A DNA stretch of 64,000 nt, from assembly GCA_016708345.1 (NCBI GenBank), contig JADJFX010000009.1:232681-296680 (forward strand). The letters run 5' to 3'. This DNA is from Candidatus Rhodoferax bjergmarkensis. Its GTDB lineage: Bacteria > Pseudomonadota > Gammaproteobacteria > Burkholderiales > Burkholderiaceae_C. Made by a program: the position numbers and the translations under genes. The notes under the pieces were generated by a model. It did no database searches. It had not been told where the DNA came from and was given only the letters and a program-made list of their open reading frames with translations. Below, one piece after another: positions 18,072 to 27,162 of this stretch (position 1 is the stretch's first letter; every line of letters begins with the position of its first letter).

Positions 18072-20756
18072 CTACACCGCCACTTCTACCGGCCCATTCA
18101 CCTTGGCCACGCAGCTCAGCACATAACCTTCGGCCACTTCGTCATCACCGAGGCCGTCGCGGTTGGCGACCACGATGTCGCCGCGGATTTTGCGGACTTT
18201 GCATTCGCCGCAGTCGCCGGTGCGGCAGGCGCTGGCTATTGGCACACCGGCGGCTTCGGCCACTTCCAGGATGGTTTGCTCGCCGCTGCAGGGGACTTCG
18301 ACGCCGGATTCGGCAAACAACACGCTGCCACCCTCGGTGCTGACGCCGGAAGAAACATCAAAACTCTCGGCATGGTAGTGCGCCATCGGAAAGTCCAGCC
18401 CCTGCAGCAGCGCTTGGGTGCTGTCCATGAAGCCCTCGGGGCCGCAGATGAACACTTCGCGCTCACGAAAATCGGGGGCTACGGTTTCCAGCATGGCTTG
18501 GTCCAGGTGGCCCTTGAGCCCCGCCCATTTGGAGCCCGGCTTGGCACGGGTCAGGCTGACAAATTGGGTGAACTTTTTGCTTTGCTGGGCCATGGCTTTG
18601 ATTTCGGCGCCAAAGATCAGGTCTTGCGGGGTGCGCGCGCAGTGGAAAAACTTCACATCGCAGTCCTTCTTTGTGGCGAGCAGCCAGCGTGCCATGGACA
18701 GCATCGGTGTGACGCCGCTGCCGGCGGACAGGAACAACAGCTTTTTCGGTGGCTTTGGTGCGCAGGTGAACTGCCCATGCGGTCCGGTCATGCGCACTTG
18801 CGCCCCCACTTTGAGCTTGTCGCAGGCCCAGTTGGACAACACACCACCCTCTACCCGTTTGATGGTGATCTCAAAGCTGCCTTGGTGGGTGGGCGTGGAC
18901 GACATGGTGTAAGAGCGAAAGACTTTTTTGCCGTCAATCTCGACTTCCAGCGTGACGAACTGGCCCGGCCGGTAGTCCAGCGGCTGGCCATCGGCCAGCT
19001 CAAAACGAAAGGCTTTGACGTCGTGGGTGACCTTGAGCACTTCGACGCAGCGTGCGTTCAATACCGACCGCAAGGGCTTGGCGGGAGCAGGGGCAGGGGT
19101 CAAGGCGACCGGGGCTGCGGGCCACAGCGCGCCGCGCAGCTTGTGCAGCAGCTTGGGGTTGCCGGGCACCAGTTCCGGCAGTACCAGCGCCATGCGGGCA
19201 CCCAGCAGGCTCGACGCGGTCATCACGCCGGAGAACATGGCGGTCACCACGCCACAGGTCAGGATGTCCTGGCCGGTCAGGTACAGGCCCTTGATGGGGG
19301 TTTTGGGGCGCAGCCAGGTCTGGTTGAAACGGTCCGGGGTGTGTTCAAGGCCGTATAGCTCGCCGTGTGCGTAGTTGCTGAAATGTGAGGTGGACAAGGG
19401 GGTGGAGAGTTCGTAGTAATCCACCTTGCCGCGCACCTGTGGGCACTGCTTGTACACCTCGTCCAGCAGGCGCTGGGCGATTTTTTCCTTGAACGCTTCG
19501 TAGTCCTTGCCGCGCTTTTTCCAGGGCGTGTCTTCCCATTTTTTGAACCATTCGTAGGGGGCGACGGTGATGACATCAATGGTGGATTTGCCGGGATAGT
19601 GCGTGTCCCAGGCCGGGTCTTTGCTGGAGGGGAATGAGATGTAGATGACGGGGAAGTCCATGCCCGGCTTGGCCAGAAACTTTTCCACGGTTTTGTCGTG
19701 GTCGTAGTCGGGGTAGACCCACATATTGCTTTGCGAGAGCTGCAACGCTTCGCGGTTGCCCTTGAGGCCGATGTACAGACAGCAATGCGCCACCGAAGGC
19801 GTAACTTTGCTCACCAGTTTGTCGAGCTGGTAGCGCTGACGTGTCTCCTGCGGCAGCATGCGCTGGTAGGTGTTGAAGACCCCCGCCGCGCTAATCACGA
19901 CCGGGCTGCGAATCTCGTCCCCATTGGCCATGCGCACGCCGGTGGCGCGTCCGCCTTCGACCAGGATTTCACGCACCGGCGCATCCACCAGTACCATGCC
20001 ACCGGATCGCCGAATCACCGGCTCAATGTGGTGCGCAATCTGCGATGCGCCGCCCACTGGAAAGCTGGCCCCGCCCAGGTAGTGCTTGGCCACAGCCGCG
20101 TGCATGGCAAAGCTGGACTGGGCGGGCGGCACGCCATAGTCGCCCCATTGGCCACACAACACGCTGGCCAGTTGGGGGTCTTGCACACAATCATCGAGCA
20201 CTTCTTTGGTGGTGCGGTTCATGTAGTTGCCAGACCGTTTGTCAAAGGCGCTGCCAACTGCCGACTGCATAAATTCAGGCAAGAAGCGCTTGGCAAAATA
20301 GCCGGGCAGGGCCTTGTTGGCGCGGTACACATGCCCGATGTAAGCGTCAATCTGGTCCCCGGCGTGGGGGAAGGATTTGAGCAACTCGGCCTTGAAGTTG
20401 CCGGTGCCTGCGACATAGTTGTAATGCTGGCCCTTGATGATCATCTTGTCATAGACCTCATCCATCTTGGCCCACTTCAATTGGCCGTCGGTGATGGCGT
20501 CAAAGGTGCGCCGGATCGGGGAGGATGGTTTGTGGACGTCGCCAATGTAGTGCAGGCCAACATCCCACTCATAACCGCGCCGTTTGAACGAATGGGTGAA
20601 ACCCCCGGCGGTGTAATGGCGCTCCAGCACCAGCACTTTTTTGCCCGCCTTGGACAGCAGCGCTGCCGTGGTCAAGCCGCCCAAGCCTGAGCCAATGACG
20701 ATGGCGTCAAAGTTTGCAGCGATAAGTTCGGGTGCGTATTTTTTACCGACGATCAT
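18072..20756 (-). CDS. RetSat/CrtI-like FAD oxidoreductase fused to ferredoxin reductase and [2Fe-2S] ferredoxin
   Basis: This protein of about 894 residues has three parts. Residues ~1-530 form a flavin amine-oxidase/phytoene-desaturase-type domain with AIVIGSGLGGLTTAALLSKAG and LERHYTAGGFTHSF, closest in pattern to RetSat/carotenoid isomerase relatives. Residues ~570-790 form an FAD/NAD(P)H ferredoxin-reductase module with FRSYTMSSTP and LLFLSAGSGVTPMLS. Residues ~805-894 form a plant-type [2Fe-2S] ferredoxin with CRTGDCGEC and a final Cys in VLSCVAK. The start ATG at 20756 follows AAAGGA; longer starts run into the TetR gene. It probably carries its own electron chain for reducing or desaturating a lipid-like substrate, which is unknown. 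It is controlled with the TetR gene 37 bases upstream. Confidence 0.88.
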   Translation of the reverse strand: MIVGKKYAPELIAANFDAIVIGSGLGGLTTAALLSKAGKKVLVLERHYTAGGFTHSFKRRGYEWDVGLHYIGDVHKPSSPIRRTFDAITDGQLKWAKMDEVYDKMIIKGQHYNYVAGTGNFKAELLKSFPHAGDQIDAYIGHVYRANKALPGYFAKRFLPEFMQSAVGSAFDKRSGNYMNRTTKEVLDDCVQDPQLASVLCGQWGDYGVPPAQSSFAMHAAVAKHYLGGASFPVGGASQIAHHIEPVIRRSGGMVLVDAPVREILVEGGRATGVRMANGDEIRSPVVISAAGVFNTYQRMLPQETRQRYQLDKLVSKVTPSVAHCCLYIGLKGNREALQLSQSNMWVYPDYDHDKTVEKFLAKPGMDFPVIYISFPSSKDPAWDTHYPGKSTIDVITVAPYEWFKKWEDTPWKKRGKDYEAFKEKIAQRLLDEVYKQCPQVRGKVDYYELSTPLSTSHFSNYAHGELYGLEHTPDRFNQTWLRPKTPIKGLYLTGQDILTCGVVTAMFSGVMTASSLLGARMALVLPELVPGNPKLLHKLRGALWPAAPVALTPAPAPAKPLRSVLNARCVEVLKVTHDVKAFRFELADGQPLDYRPGQFVTLEVEIDGKKVFRSYTMSSTPTHQGSFEITIKRVEGGVLSNWACDKLKVGAQVRMTGPHGQFTCAPKPPKKLLFLSAGSGVTPMLSMARWLLATKKDCDVKFFHCARTPQDLIFGAEIKAMAQQSKKFTQFVSLTRAKPGSKWAGLKGHLDQAMLETVAPDFREREVFICGPEGFMDSTQALLQGLDFPMAHYHAESFDVSSGVSTEGGSVLFAESGVEVPCSGEQTILEVAEAAGVPIASACRTGDCGECKVRKIRGDIVVANRDGLGDDEVAEGYVLSCVAKVNGPVEVAV

Positions 20757-20793
20757 GATGTTTTTCCTTTTACGTAATTTTGAAAGCCGTGTT

Positions 20794-21402
20794 TCAGGCA
20801 ATGTGGCGAGTCAGGCCCGCTTTGATGGTTTGAATGGCTTGCTCCAGCCGGGCTTCACCCATGCGCGACGGCCCCAGGTAGCCAAACAGTTCCAGGCTGA
20901 TGATTCCGTGCAGGGTGCCCCACAGCACTTCAGCAATTTCCCTGGCGTCGCCGGGCACCACCAACTGTGCATCGATACAGCGTTGCACGCCATTGACCAG
21001 AATTTCGAAGCTGGCTTTGCTTTTTTGCAGGCTGGCCAGCGGGGGCGTAAAGCCGGGCACGCAGCGGCTGAACATGATCTGGTAGTAGGTTGGGTTGCGC
21101 ACGGCACTCTTGCGGTAGGCGCGGCCCAGCTGCATGACGTATTCCATGGCATCGGTGCCGCTCGGCACTGCCTCCAGGTCCGCGCGCAGTCGCTCAAACC
21201 CTTCCAGGTACAGCTCGTTCAGGATCTCCGGCTTGTCCTTGAAATAGGTGTAGAGCACGATGGTGGAGGCCCCCAGTTTCTGGGACAGCTTGCGCATGGA
21301 AAGCGCCTGCGGCCCTTCTTCGGCCAGTATCTGGCTGGCGCAGTCCAGCACGGCTTGGCGCACCAAGGTGCGGTTGCTGGTTTTGGCATCTTCAATCTGC
21401 AT
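20794..21402 (-). CDS. TetR/AcrR-family transcriptional regulator
   Basis: The 202-residue protein has an N-terminal helix-turn-helix (ILAEEGPQALSMRKLSQKLGASTIVLYTYFKDKPEIL) and a helical C-terminal ligand domain, including FGYLGPSRMGEARLEQAI. It is the first gene of a two-gene unit with the large oxidoreductase fusion, and two inverted repeats sit directly before its start, so autorepression and control of the fusion gene are likely. The ligand may be a hydrophobic substrate or product of the fusion enzyme; this is inference. Confidence 0.92.
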   Translation of the reverse strand: MQIEDAKTSNRTLVRQAVLDCASQILAEEGPQALSMRKLSQKLGASTIVLYTYFKDKPEILNELYLEGFERLRADLEAVPSGTDAMEYVMQLGRAYRKSAVRNPTYYQIMFSRCVPGFTPPLASLQKSKASFEILVNGVQRCIDAQLVVPGDAREIAEVLWGTLHGIISLELFGYLGPSRMGEARLEQAIQTIKAGLTRHIA

Positions 21403-21414
21403 TTTTAACTGTTA

Positions 21415-21448
21415 ATAACACTGTTATGTGAAATATAACAGCGTTATA
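21415..21448 (-). promoter_or_regulatory. Two palindromic candidate operators upstream of the TetR gene
   Basis: ATAACA-C-TGTTAT at 21415-21427 and TATAAC-AGC-GTTATA at 21434-21448 are near-perfect inverted repeats, centred about 20 bases apart and 13 to 46 bases upstream of the TetR start. The shared half-site TAACA/TGTTA and the AT-rich setting fit a TetR operator overlapping a promoter. Confidence 0.7.
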
Positions 21449-21521
21449 AATCCAAAGCAAGGAGGGATGCTGTAAACCCCGGTTGAACAACCCAATGATG
21501 AACGCGTGCGATTTTTTAAGC

Positions 21522-21580
21522 GATTTTGGGCTGTAGCGCCCTATTTAATTGCGGGAGAAGCTATAAAAAATATAGCGAAT
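21522..21580 (+). repeat. Dispersed repeat, copy d
   Basis: Reads TTTTGGGCTGTAGCGCCCTA followed by GCGGGAGAAGCTATAAAAAA and TATAGCG. It is a forward copy between the TetR promoter region and the MinD-like gene. Confidence 0.65.
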
Positions 21581-21659
21581 CAAGCCTTCTCAGGTTGAAG
21601 GAAGAGCGCCCAGACCTGTCAAACACTGCAACCCGATTGGGCGGCAAACCCCGGCGCGT

Positions 21660-22496
21660 TTATTTCCCCTGCGCAATGACGGTGTCTTCGAGCTTGGTGG
21701 CCAGCTGCGAGATGGCCATGGCGGCCGGGCAGCCGGGGGTTGATTGCATGAGCAATTGGCGGCGCATCACCGCCTGGCGCACCGAGGGGTCAGAAGGAAT
21801 ATCACCCACGTGAATCAAACGAACCGGTCGCCCGGGCTCGGTCGTCACAAAGCGGTCCAGCACCTGCTGCAGTTGTGTGGTGATGGCGCGGCCATCGCCC
21901 AAGCGCGCTGTCTGGTTGATCACCATGCGAACATTCTGGCGTTTTTGCTGCCCCACAAGCACCTTGATGGTGGCGTAGGCATCGGTCAGTGAGGTGGGTT
22001 CGGGGGTGGCCACCACCAGTACCTCGGATGCCAGCGAGACAGCAAACAGCACCACATCGGAAATGCCGGCCCCGGTATCGAGCAGCACGATGTCGTAATG
22101 CGGAATCAGGCCGGCCATGACGCGCAGAAAGTCGTCTCGAACCTCCGGAGTCAACCGCGAATATTCCACCATGCCAGAGCCCGCCAGCAGCACGGAGAAG
22201 CCACCGGGCGCTTTCACAATGGCCTCTTCGAGCTTGGCCTTGCCGGTAAATACATCGTGCAAGGTTACTTTGGGGTACAGATTCAGCACAACGTCCAGGT
22301 TGGCCAGCCCCAGGTCGGCGTCCAGCACCAGTACCCGGTGCCCGCGTTTGGCCAGTGCTGCGGCCAGATTGGCTGAGACAAATGTTTTTCCAACGCCGCC
22401 TTTGCCGCTGGTAACGGCCAGCACTTTGCCCAGCGGTTTGAGCGGCACGGCAACCGGTGCTGCATGGCCTTGGGGAGGAATCAGGACGTCGCTCAT
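21660..22496 (-). CDS. MinD/ParA-family ATPase (FlhG/MotR-like)
   Basis: The 278-residue protein has a deviant Walker A motif SGKGGVGKTFVSANLA near residue 30, the switch LDADLGLANLDVVLNL and LLDTGAGISDVVL. DLGLANLDV is characteristic of the FlhG/FleN branch of the MinD family, which regulates polar flagella or other polar structures. The first ~20 residues (SDVLIPPQGHAAP) may form an activation or partner-binding tail. No flagellar genes are seen. It follows a diguanylate cyclase gene by 2 bases, so a surface or motility-linked output is a reasonable inference. Confidence 0.88.
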   Translation of the reverse strand: MSDVLIPPQGHAAPVAVPLKPLGKVLAVTSGKGGVGKTFVSANLAAALAKRGHRVLVLDADLGLANLDVVLNLYPKVTLHDVFTGKAKLEEAIVKAPGGFSVLLAGSGMVEYSRLTPEVRDDFLRVMAGLIPHYDIVLLDTGAGISDVVLFAVSLASEVLVVATPEPTSLTDAYATIKVLVGQQKRQNVRMVINQTARLGDGRAITTQLQQVLDRFVTTEPGRPVRLIHVGDIPSDPSVRQAVMRRQLLMQSTPGCPAAMAISQLATKLEDTVIAQGK

Positions 22497-22498
22497 TT

Positions 22499-23299
22499 TC
22501 AGTTCACCCTATTCATTGCGCTGCCTGCTGCAACGCCCGATGCGTCGGCGGAAATATTTTCGATCCAGGCCGGATCTTCCATGGAGAGGGGACCGAACAA
22601 CATGCTTTTTTCTTCTGCGCTCACGGCGATCTCTCGTTGCTGGTCGATAAAAACGCGGTTACGTCCTTCGGATTTGGCTCGGTAGAGCTGAACGTCTGCC
22701 CGATCTGTCCACAAAGCGGTGGTGGATCGAACCCACTCCGGGGCATAGGCTCCGCCAACACTGACCGTGACCTGTAGTGTGATCAAGGGTGAAATGGTAA
22801 TGCGCAGCGCTTCGACGGTCTCGCGGATACGCTCTGCGACGGTTTGCCCGTAAGTCACTTGGCAGCTTGGCAGAATCACCGCAAATTCTTCGCCACCGTA
22901 GCGTGCCACGGTGTCCATCGGACGCACACAGGCAGACAGACATTTGGCAATGGCTTGCAACACCATATCTCCGGCCAGGTGACCGTAGGTATCGTTCACT
23001 TTTTTAAAGTGGTCAATGTCCATCATCAACAGCAAGGCATGTTCGCCCGAACGGGCCACCACATCAATCTCGCGGCTCATGACATTGCGAAAGTGGCGCC
23101 GGTTGGCCAACCCGGTCAGCGGGTCTTTGAGGGATAAATCACACAGGTTGTCGATGATGCTTTGCACGTAAGCAACAGGAGAGTCTGAAGCTTGTGGCTC
23201 GGGCGTGATGCTGGACGCGTCATGCAAGAGCAGGGCACGTGCATCGTCCAAGCGTAAATCACGCAAATCGATCAATGAAGATGCAGTCGTAGTGCTCAC
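22499..23299 (-). CDS. Diguanylate cyclase (GGDEF)
   Basis: This 266-residue soluble protein makes cyclic di-GMP from two GTP. The GGDEF domain spans residues ~60-220 with DPLTGLANRRHF, the metal-binding DIDHFKKVND, RYGGEEFAV at the active site and RADVQLYRAKSEGRN. An allosteric I-site RPMD lies five residues before GGEEF, so product inhibition is expected. The short N-terminal region has no recognisable sensor. The start is GTG. It is cotranscribed with the downstream MinD-like gene. Confidence 0.92.
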   Translation of the reverse strand: MSTTTASSLIDLRDLRLDDARALLLHDASSITPEPQASDSPVAYVQSIIDNLCDLSLKDPLTGLANRRHFRNVMSREIDVVARSGEHALLLMMDIDHFKKVNDTYGHLAGDMVLQAIAKCLSACVRPMDTVARYGGEEFAVILPSCQVTYGQTVAERIRETVEALRITISPLITLQVTVSVGGAYAPEWVRSTTALWTDRADVQLYRAKSEGRNRVFIDQQREIAVSAEEKSMLFGPLSMEDPAWIENISADASGVAAGSAMNRVN

Positions 23300-23467
23300 G
23301 GGTTACCCGAATATGTGACGAATTAAGTCTAACAGGATCGAAATTGGAAGTGAGGTCAAATCAAGGGCTTTTCAGGTCTATTAAATTAAATTCGATGGGC
23401 GAAGTGCTGCGAACAGATTGTCGTGACAATGCGCCGGTTTTATTCACTTTTTGGGGTCTCGGTGCGA

Positions 23468-23959
23468 ATGAGGTTTCTGTTCTTGTTATTGGCAGCGGGT
23501 TTGATGACCCATCATGCGCTTTCGCAGGAGCTATTTCGGGGTGTCGTTTCACATGTTTCGGATGGCGACACACTGTGGGTTCGGTCGGATGCGGGTGGCC
23601 GTCCCCACAAACTGCGCATTGACGGTATTGACGCGCCAGAGCTTTGTCAAAACGCAGGCGAGGCCTCACGCCTGGCGCTGATGCAGCACGCGCTGCACCA
23701 ACGGGTGGTGGTGAAAATTCGCCAGCATGACAGTTATGGCCGGGGGTTGGCTCGCATCGAGCGTGATGGCGTTGATTTGGGGGCGCAGATGGTACGTGAA
23801 GGCCAGGCTTGGTCTCATCGCTGGCATCGCAGTGCGGGGCCCTATGCAAGCGAGGAGGCGCTGGCCAGAAAATCGCGCCGTGGACTGTTTGCCAGTCAGC
23901 AGCCGGAACATCCGCGCGATTTTCGCAAACGTCACGGCTCTTGCTACCCTGGGCGCTGA
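23468..23959 (+). CDS. Secreted thermonuclease-like (SNase) protein
   Basis: This protein of about 163 residues has a signal peptide (MRFLFLLLAAGLMTHHALSQ) followed by an SNase/OB-fold domain: VSHVSDGDTLWVR, RIDGIDAPELCQNAGEASR and SYGRGLARIERDG. The catalytic Arg/Glu set of staphylococcal nuclease is largely present (DGDT, DAPE, GR). The C-terminus has CYPGR. An upstream in-frame ATG at 23423 is possible but would bury the signal peptide. Its 3' end overlaps the moeB stop from the opposite strand by 16 bases. Confidence 0.85.
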   Translation: MRFLFLLLAAGLMTHHALSQELFRGVVSHVSDGDTLWVRSDAGGRPHKLRIDGIDAPELCQNAGEASRLALMQHALHQRVVVKIRQHDSYGRGLARIERDGVDLGAQMVREGQAWSHRWHRSAGPYASEEALARKSRRGLFASQQPEHPRDFRKRHGSCYPGR

Positions 23960-24702
23960 CCACCGCAAACTGGGCAGGCCACTTGGCGTGATACGCGAAT
24001 TTCAGTGAATTCCATGCGTTTGCCTTCGAGCATCAACAGCCGCCCGGTCATCGGAAGACCGGCCCCACAGATTAGTTTGAGTGCCTCAGCAGCTTGCATG
24101 GCACCCACAATGCCGACCAATGGCGCAAAAACACCCATGGCGGCGCAGCGGGTTTCTTCAAAAGTTGTGTCGGGTGGAAAAACACAGGCGTAGCAGGGCG
24201 ACTCTGCGTTGCGCGGATCAAAAACGCTAAGTTGCCCATCGAAGCGGATTGCAGCACCCGAAACCAGGGGGGTGCGGTGTTTGACGCAGGCCGCGTTGAT
24301 GGCATGGCGCGTGGCAAAGTTGTCGCAGCAGTCCAGCACCACATCGGCCTTCGCCACCAGCGCTTCGAGGAGGGTTGCGTCGGCCCGCTGCACCATGGGT
24401 GTCACCCGCACTTCAGGGTTGATGGCGGCCACAGCAGCTTGCGCGGACAGGGCTTTGGGTTGGCCCACGCGCGCTATGGTGTGGGCAATTTGTCGCTGCA
24501 AATTGGTCATGTCGACATGGTCATGGTCGACCACCGTGATGTGCCCAACCCCGGCTGAAGCCAAGTAGAGCGCCACCGGTGAGCCCAGCCCACCGGCACC
24601 GATCATCACAATGTGACTGTCAAGAATTTTCGCCTGACCCTCAATCCCGATGTCGTCCAGCAGAATATGGCGCGAATAGCGCAGCAACTGCTCGTCATTC
24701 AT
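23944..24702 (-). CDS. moeB: MoeB/ThiF-type adenylyltransferase
   Basis: The ~252-residue enzyme activates the C-terminal Gly-Gly of a sulfur carrier (MoaD or ThiS) by adenylation. Features are RYSRHILLDDIGIEGQAKI, the nucleotide motif GAGGLGSPVALYLASAGVG, DHDHVDMTNLQRQ, DCCDNFATR, the Cys pair CYAC and the second pair CPVC that together bind zinc, and a candidate catalytic Cys in ETRCAAMGVF. MNDEQLL at 24702 was chosen as start, matching the family. MoeB versus ThiF cannot be separated without a partner gene nearby. Confidence 0.9.
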   Translation of the reverse strand: MNDEQLLRYSRHILLDDIGIEGQAKILDSHIVMIGAGGLGSPVALYLASAGVGHITVVDHDHVDMTNLQRQIAHTIARVGQPKALSAQAAVAAINPEVRVTPMVQRADATLLEALVAKADVVLDCCDNFATRHAINAACVKHRTPLVSGAAIRFDGQLSVFDPRNAESPCYACVFPPDTTFEETRCAAMGVFAPLVGIVGAMQAAEALKLICGAGLPMTGRLLMLEGKRMEFTEIRVSRQVACPVCGGQRPG

Positions 24703-24725
24703 GCGCGCCGGGCCCAAGCAGAAGA

Positions 24726-26207
24726 TTATTCGTCTTTCTTATTGTCTTTCTCTTCCTTGCGCTCGGTCATGGTTTTGCTGGCCATGACAGGCAGGCCCTT
24801 GAGTCGGTTTAGCGCCTGATTCAGTTGGAAATCTTTTTCAGACCCGAACTCAGGTGTTTTGCGCTCAGACAAGGGTTTTTTCAGTTCTTCTTCGAGTCGC
24901 TTGCGGGCTTCTTCGCGGGCCTTTTCACGGGCATCGTCTTTCTTTTCTTCGCCTTGACCGCTGGCAAGGTGTTTTTCCAGATCGGCCTCGCGCACACGCA
25001 GGGCGGCAAACAAATTGCCTTCTTCGGTTTCGTCCAGCATCACATCCGGCACGATGCCCTTGGCCTGGATGGATTTTCCGCTGGGTGTGTAGTAGCGGCT
25101 GGTGGTGAGCTTCAAGCCCGCAGATGGACAGTTGTCCAAGCGAAAACCCGTATCCAGACACACTGCCGTTTGCACCGAGCCTTTTCCGAAGGTTTGATTG
25201 CCCATCACCACGGCGCGTTGATGGTCTTGCAATGCACCGGCCACAATTTCACTGGCTGAAGCGGAGCCTTCGTTGACCAGCACCACCAGCGGCACCTTCC
25301 TGAGGGTGCCCTTGGTGAATTCATGCAGGTGTTTGATGTGGTCAACACCTCCACGGCGCTGGTAAAACTCGGGAGATGCCTTCATGGTGTATTTGCTTTC
25401 CGCCAACTGACCATTGGCCGACACCACAGTGACGTTTTCAGGCAGAAAAGCAGTTGAAATCGCCACCGCAGCATCCAGAAAACCACCCGGATCGTTGCGA
25501 AAATCGAGCACCAAGCCCTTTAGATGAGGTTCTTGCTTGTAGATTTCCTCCATCTTGTGCACAAAGTCTTGCACTGTGCGCTCTTGAAACTGGCTCACGC
25601 GAATCCATGCATAGCCTGGTTCGACCACTTTTGCGCGCACCGACTGGGTACGGATTTCTTCGCGGGTGATGGTGACAGGGAAAGTGCGGCCTTCTGATTT
25701 TCGCAGGACGGTTAAAAGCACTTTGGTATTGGGTTCACCCCGCATGCGCTTGACGCACTCGTCCAGCGTCAAGCCTTTGACCTGGGTGTCATCAATTTTG
25801 ACAATCAAGTCGTTGGGCTTAAGGCCCGCCCGGTACGCTGGAGAGCCTTCAATAGGCGATACAACCTTGACCAGACCGTCTTCTTGGGAGATTTCGATGC
25901 CAACACCGACAAACTTACCGCTGGTGCCTTCGTTGAACTCCTTGAGTTTCTTTTTGTCCAAGTAGGTCGAATGCGGGTCAAGGCTGGAGACCATCCCGAC
26001 AATGGCGTCGGTGATGAGTTTTTTGTCATCCACTTCCTCCACATAGTTGCTCTTGACCATGCCAAACACTGCGGCCAAGTGTTGCAGTTCTTCCAGGGGC
26101 AGCGGCGCAAGGGTGCCGCGCGCCACGGTTTGCAGCGATACCGTGGTCAAGGCACCCGCCATGACACCGAGTGAAATCCAGCCGGTAATTTTCAGTTTTT
26201 GACCCAT
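24726..26207 (-). CDS. ctpA: S41 carboxyl-terminal processing protease
   Basis: This ~493-residue periplasmic protease starts MGQKLKITGWISLGVMAGAL, a signal or anchor segment. It has a PDZ domain (GLVKVVSPIEGSPAYRAGLKPNDLIVKIDD) and the S41 catalytic domain with VNEGSASASEIVAGAL (nucleophile Ser) and GNQTFGKGSVQT (general-base Lys). The last ~90 residues are a highly charged Lys/Glu tail. It trims or degrades periplasmic proteins with exposed C-termini. It stands between moeB and gpmA on the same strand, as in many Burkholderiales. Confidence 0.94.
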   Translation of the reverse strand: MGQKLKITGWISLGVMAGALTTVSLQTVARGTLAPLPLEELQHLAAVFGMVKSNYVEEVDDKKLITDAIVGMVSSLDPHSTYLDKKKLKEFNEGTSGKFVGVGIEISQEDGLVKVVSPIEGSPAYRAGLKPNDLIVKIDDTQVKGLTLDECVKRMRGEPNTKVLLTVLRKSEGRTFPVTITREEIRTQSVRAKVVEPGYAWIRVSQFQERTVQDFVHKMEEIYKQEPHLKGLVLDFRNDPGGFLDAAVAISTAFLPENVTVVSANGQLAESKYTMKASPEFYQRRGGVDHIKHLHEFTKGTLRKVPLVVLVNEGSASASEIVAGALQDHQRAVVMGNQTFGKGSVQTAVCLDTGFRLDNCPSAGLKLTTSRYYTPSGKSIQAKGIVPDVMLDETEEGNLFAALRVREADLEKHLASGQGEEKKDDAREKAREEARKRLEEELKKPLSERKTPEFGSEKDFQLNQALNRLKGLPVMASKTMTERKEEKDNKKDE

Positions 26208-26286
26208 AAATATCTCGAAGAAAAGCAACAATTCGGTTCAATATACACGCTTGATGGGGCAATAGACGGGGCTGCTCACTATTTAC

Positions 26287-27030
26287 TCAAGCTTTACCCT
26301 GGGACGCGACAGCGGCGGTGGCTTTGGCGGCTGCCTCGGCATCGCCCAGGTAATAATGGCGAATGGGTTTGAGGTTGTCGTCCAGCTCATAAACCAAGGG
26401 AATACCGTTGGGGATGTTCAGCCCGACGATGTCTGCATCTGAAATATCGTCCAAATACTTGATCATCGCCCTGATCGAGTTGCCATGGGCTGCCACCACC
26501 ACGCGCTTGCCGGATTTAATGGCAGGCGCGAGTTCTTCGTTCCAGAACGGCATGACGCGCGCTACCGTGTCTTTCAAGCATTCTGTGAGGGGGATTTGAT
26601 CTGCTTGCAGTTTGGCGTAGCGCACATCGGCGCGCTCACTGCGGGGGTCTGACGCCTCCAGCGCTGGTGGTGGGGTGTCGTAGCTGCGGCGCCACACCAG
26701 CACCTGATCATCGCCATATTTTTTGGCAGTTTCACCTTTGTTCAGCCCTTGCAAGGCTCCGTAATGGCGCTCGTTCAAGCGCCAGCTGTTGACCACCGGC
26801 AGCCAGGTGCGGTCCATTTCGTCCAGCACGTGCCACAGTGTGCGGGTGGCGCGTTTGAGAACGCTGGTGTAGGCCACGTCAAAGTCATAGCCTTCCTCCT
26901 TGAGAAGGCGGCCGCTGTTTTTCGCCTGTTCGATGCCGGTGGGGGTCAAATCGACATCGGTCCAGCCGGTAAAGCGGTTGTCAAGGTTCCAGGTGGACTC
27001 GCCGTGGCGGATAAGAACTAATTTGTGCAT
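26287..27030 (-). CDS. gpmA: 2,3-bisphosphoglycerate-dependent phosphoglycerate mutase
   Basis: This 247-residue cytosolic enzyme interconverts 3- and 2-phosphoglycerate in glycolysis and gluconeogenesis. The phosphohistidine motif [18 protein letters not shown] is at the N-terminus, followed by [36 protein letters not shown] and the second catalytic His in [12 protein letters not shown]. The match is full length. It is divergent from the rhodanese gene, sharing a ~130-base promoter region. Confidence 0.96.
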   Translation of the reverse strand: MHKLVLIRHGESTWNLDNRFTGWTDVDLTPTGIEQAKNSGRLLKEEGYDFDVAYTSVLKRATRTLWHVLDEMDRTWLPVVNSWRLNERHYGALQGLNKGETAKKYGDDQVLVWRRSYDTPPPALEASDPRSERADVRYAKLQADQIPLTECLKDTVARVMPFWNEELAPAIKSGKRVVVAAHGNSIRAMIKYLDDISDADIVGLNIPNGIPLVYELDDNLKPIRHYYLGDAEAAAKATAAVASQGKA

Positions 27031-27162
27031 GGTGTAAGTGAAAGGTCAGGACAAAACGAAGACGCAATGCGTGCAATATCGCCCCATTCTAAAATGAGAG
27101 TTGAATCAGTCGGGGCAAGCCAGCGCAAGGTTTGCCCCGCATATTTTTTAACAAGGACAAAA

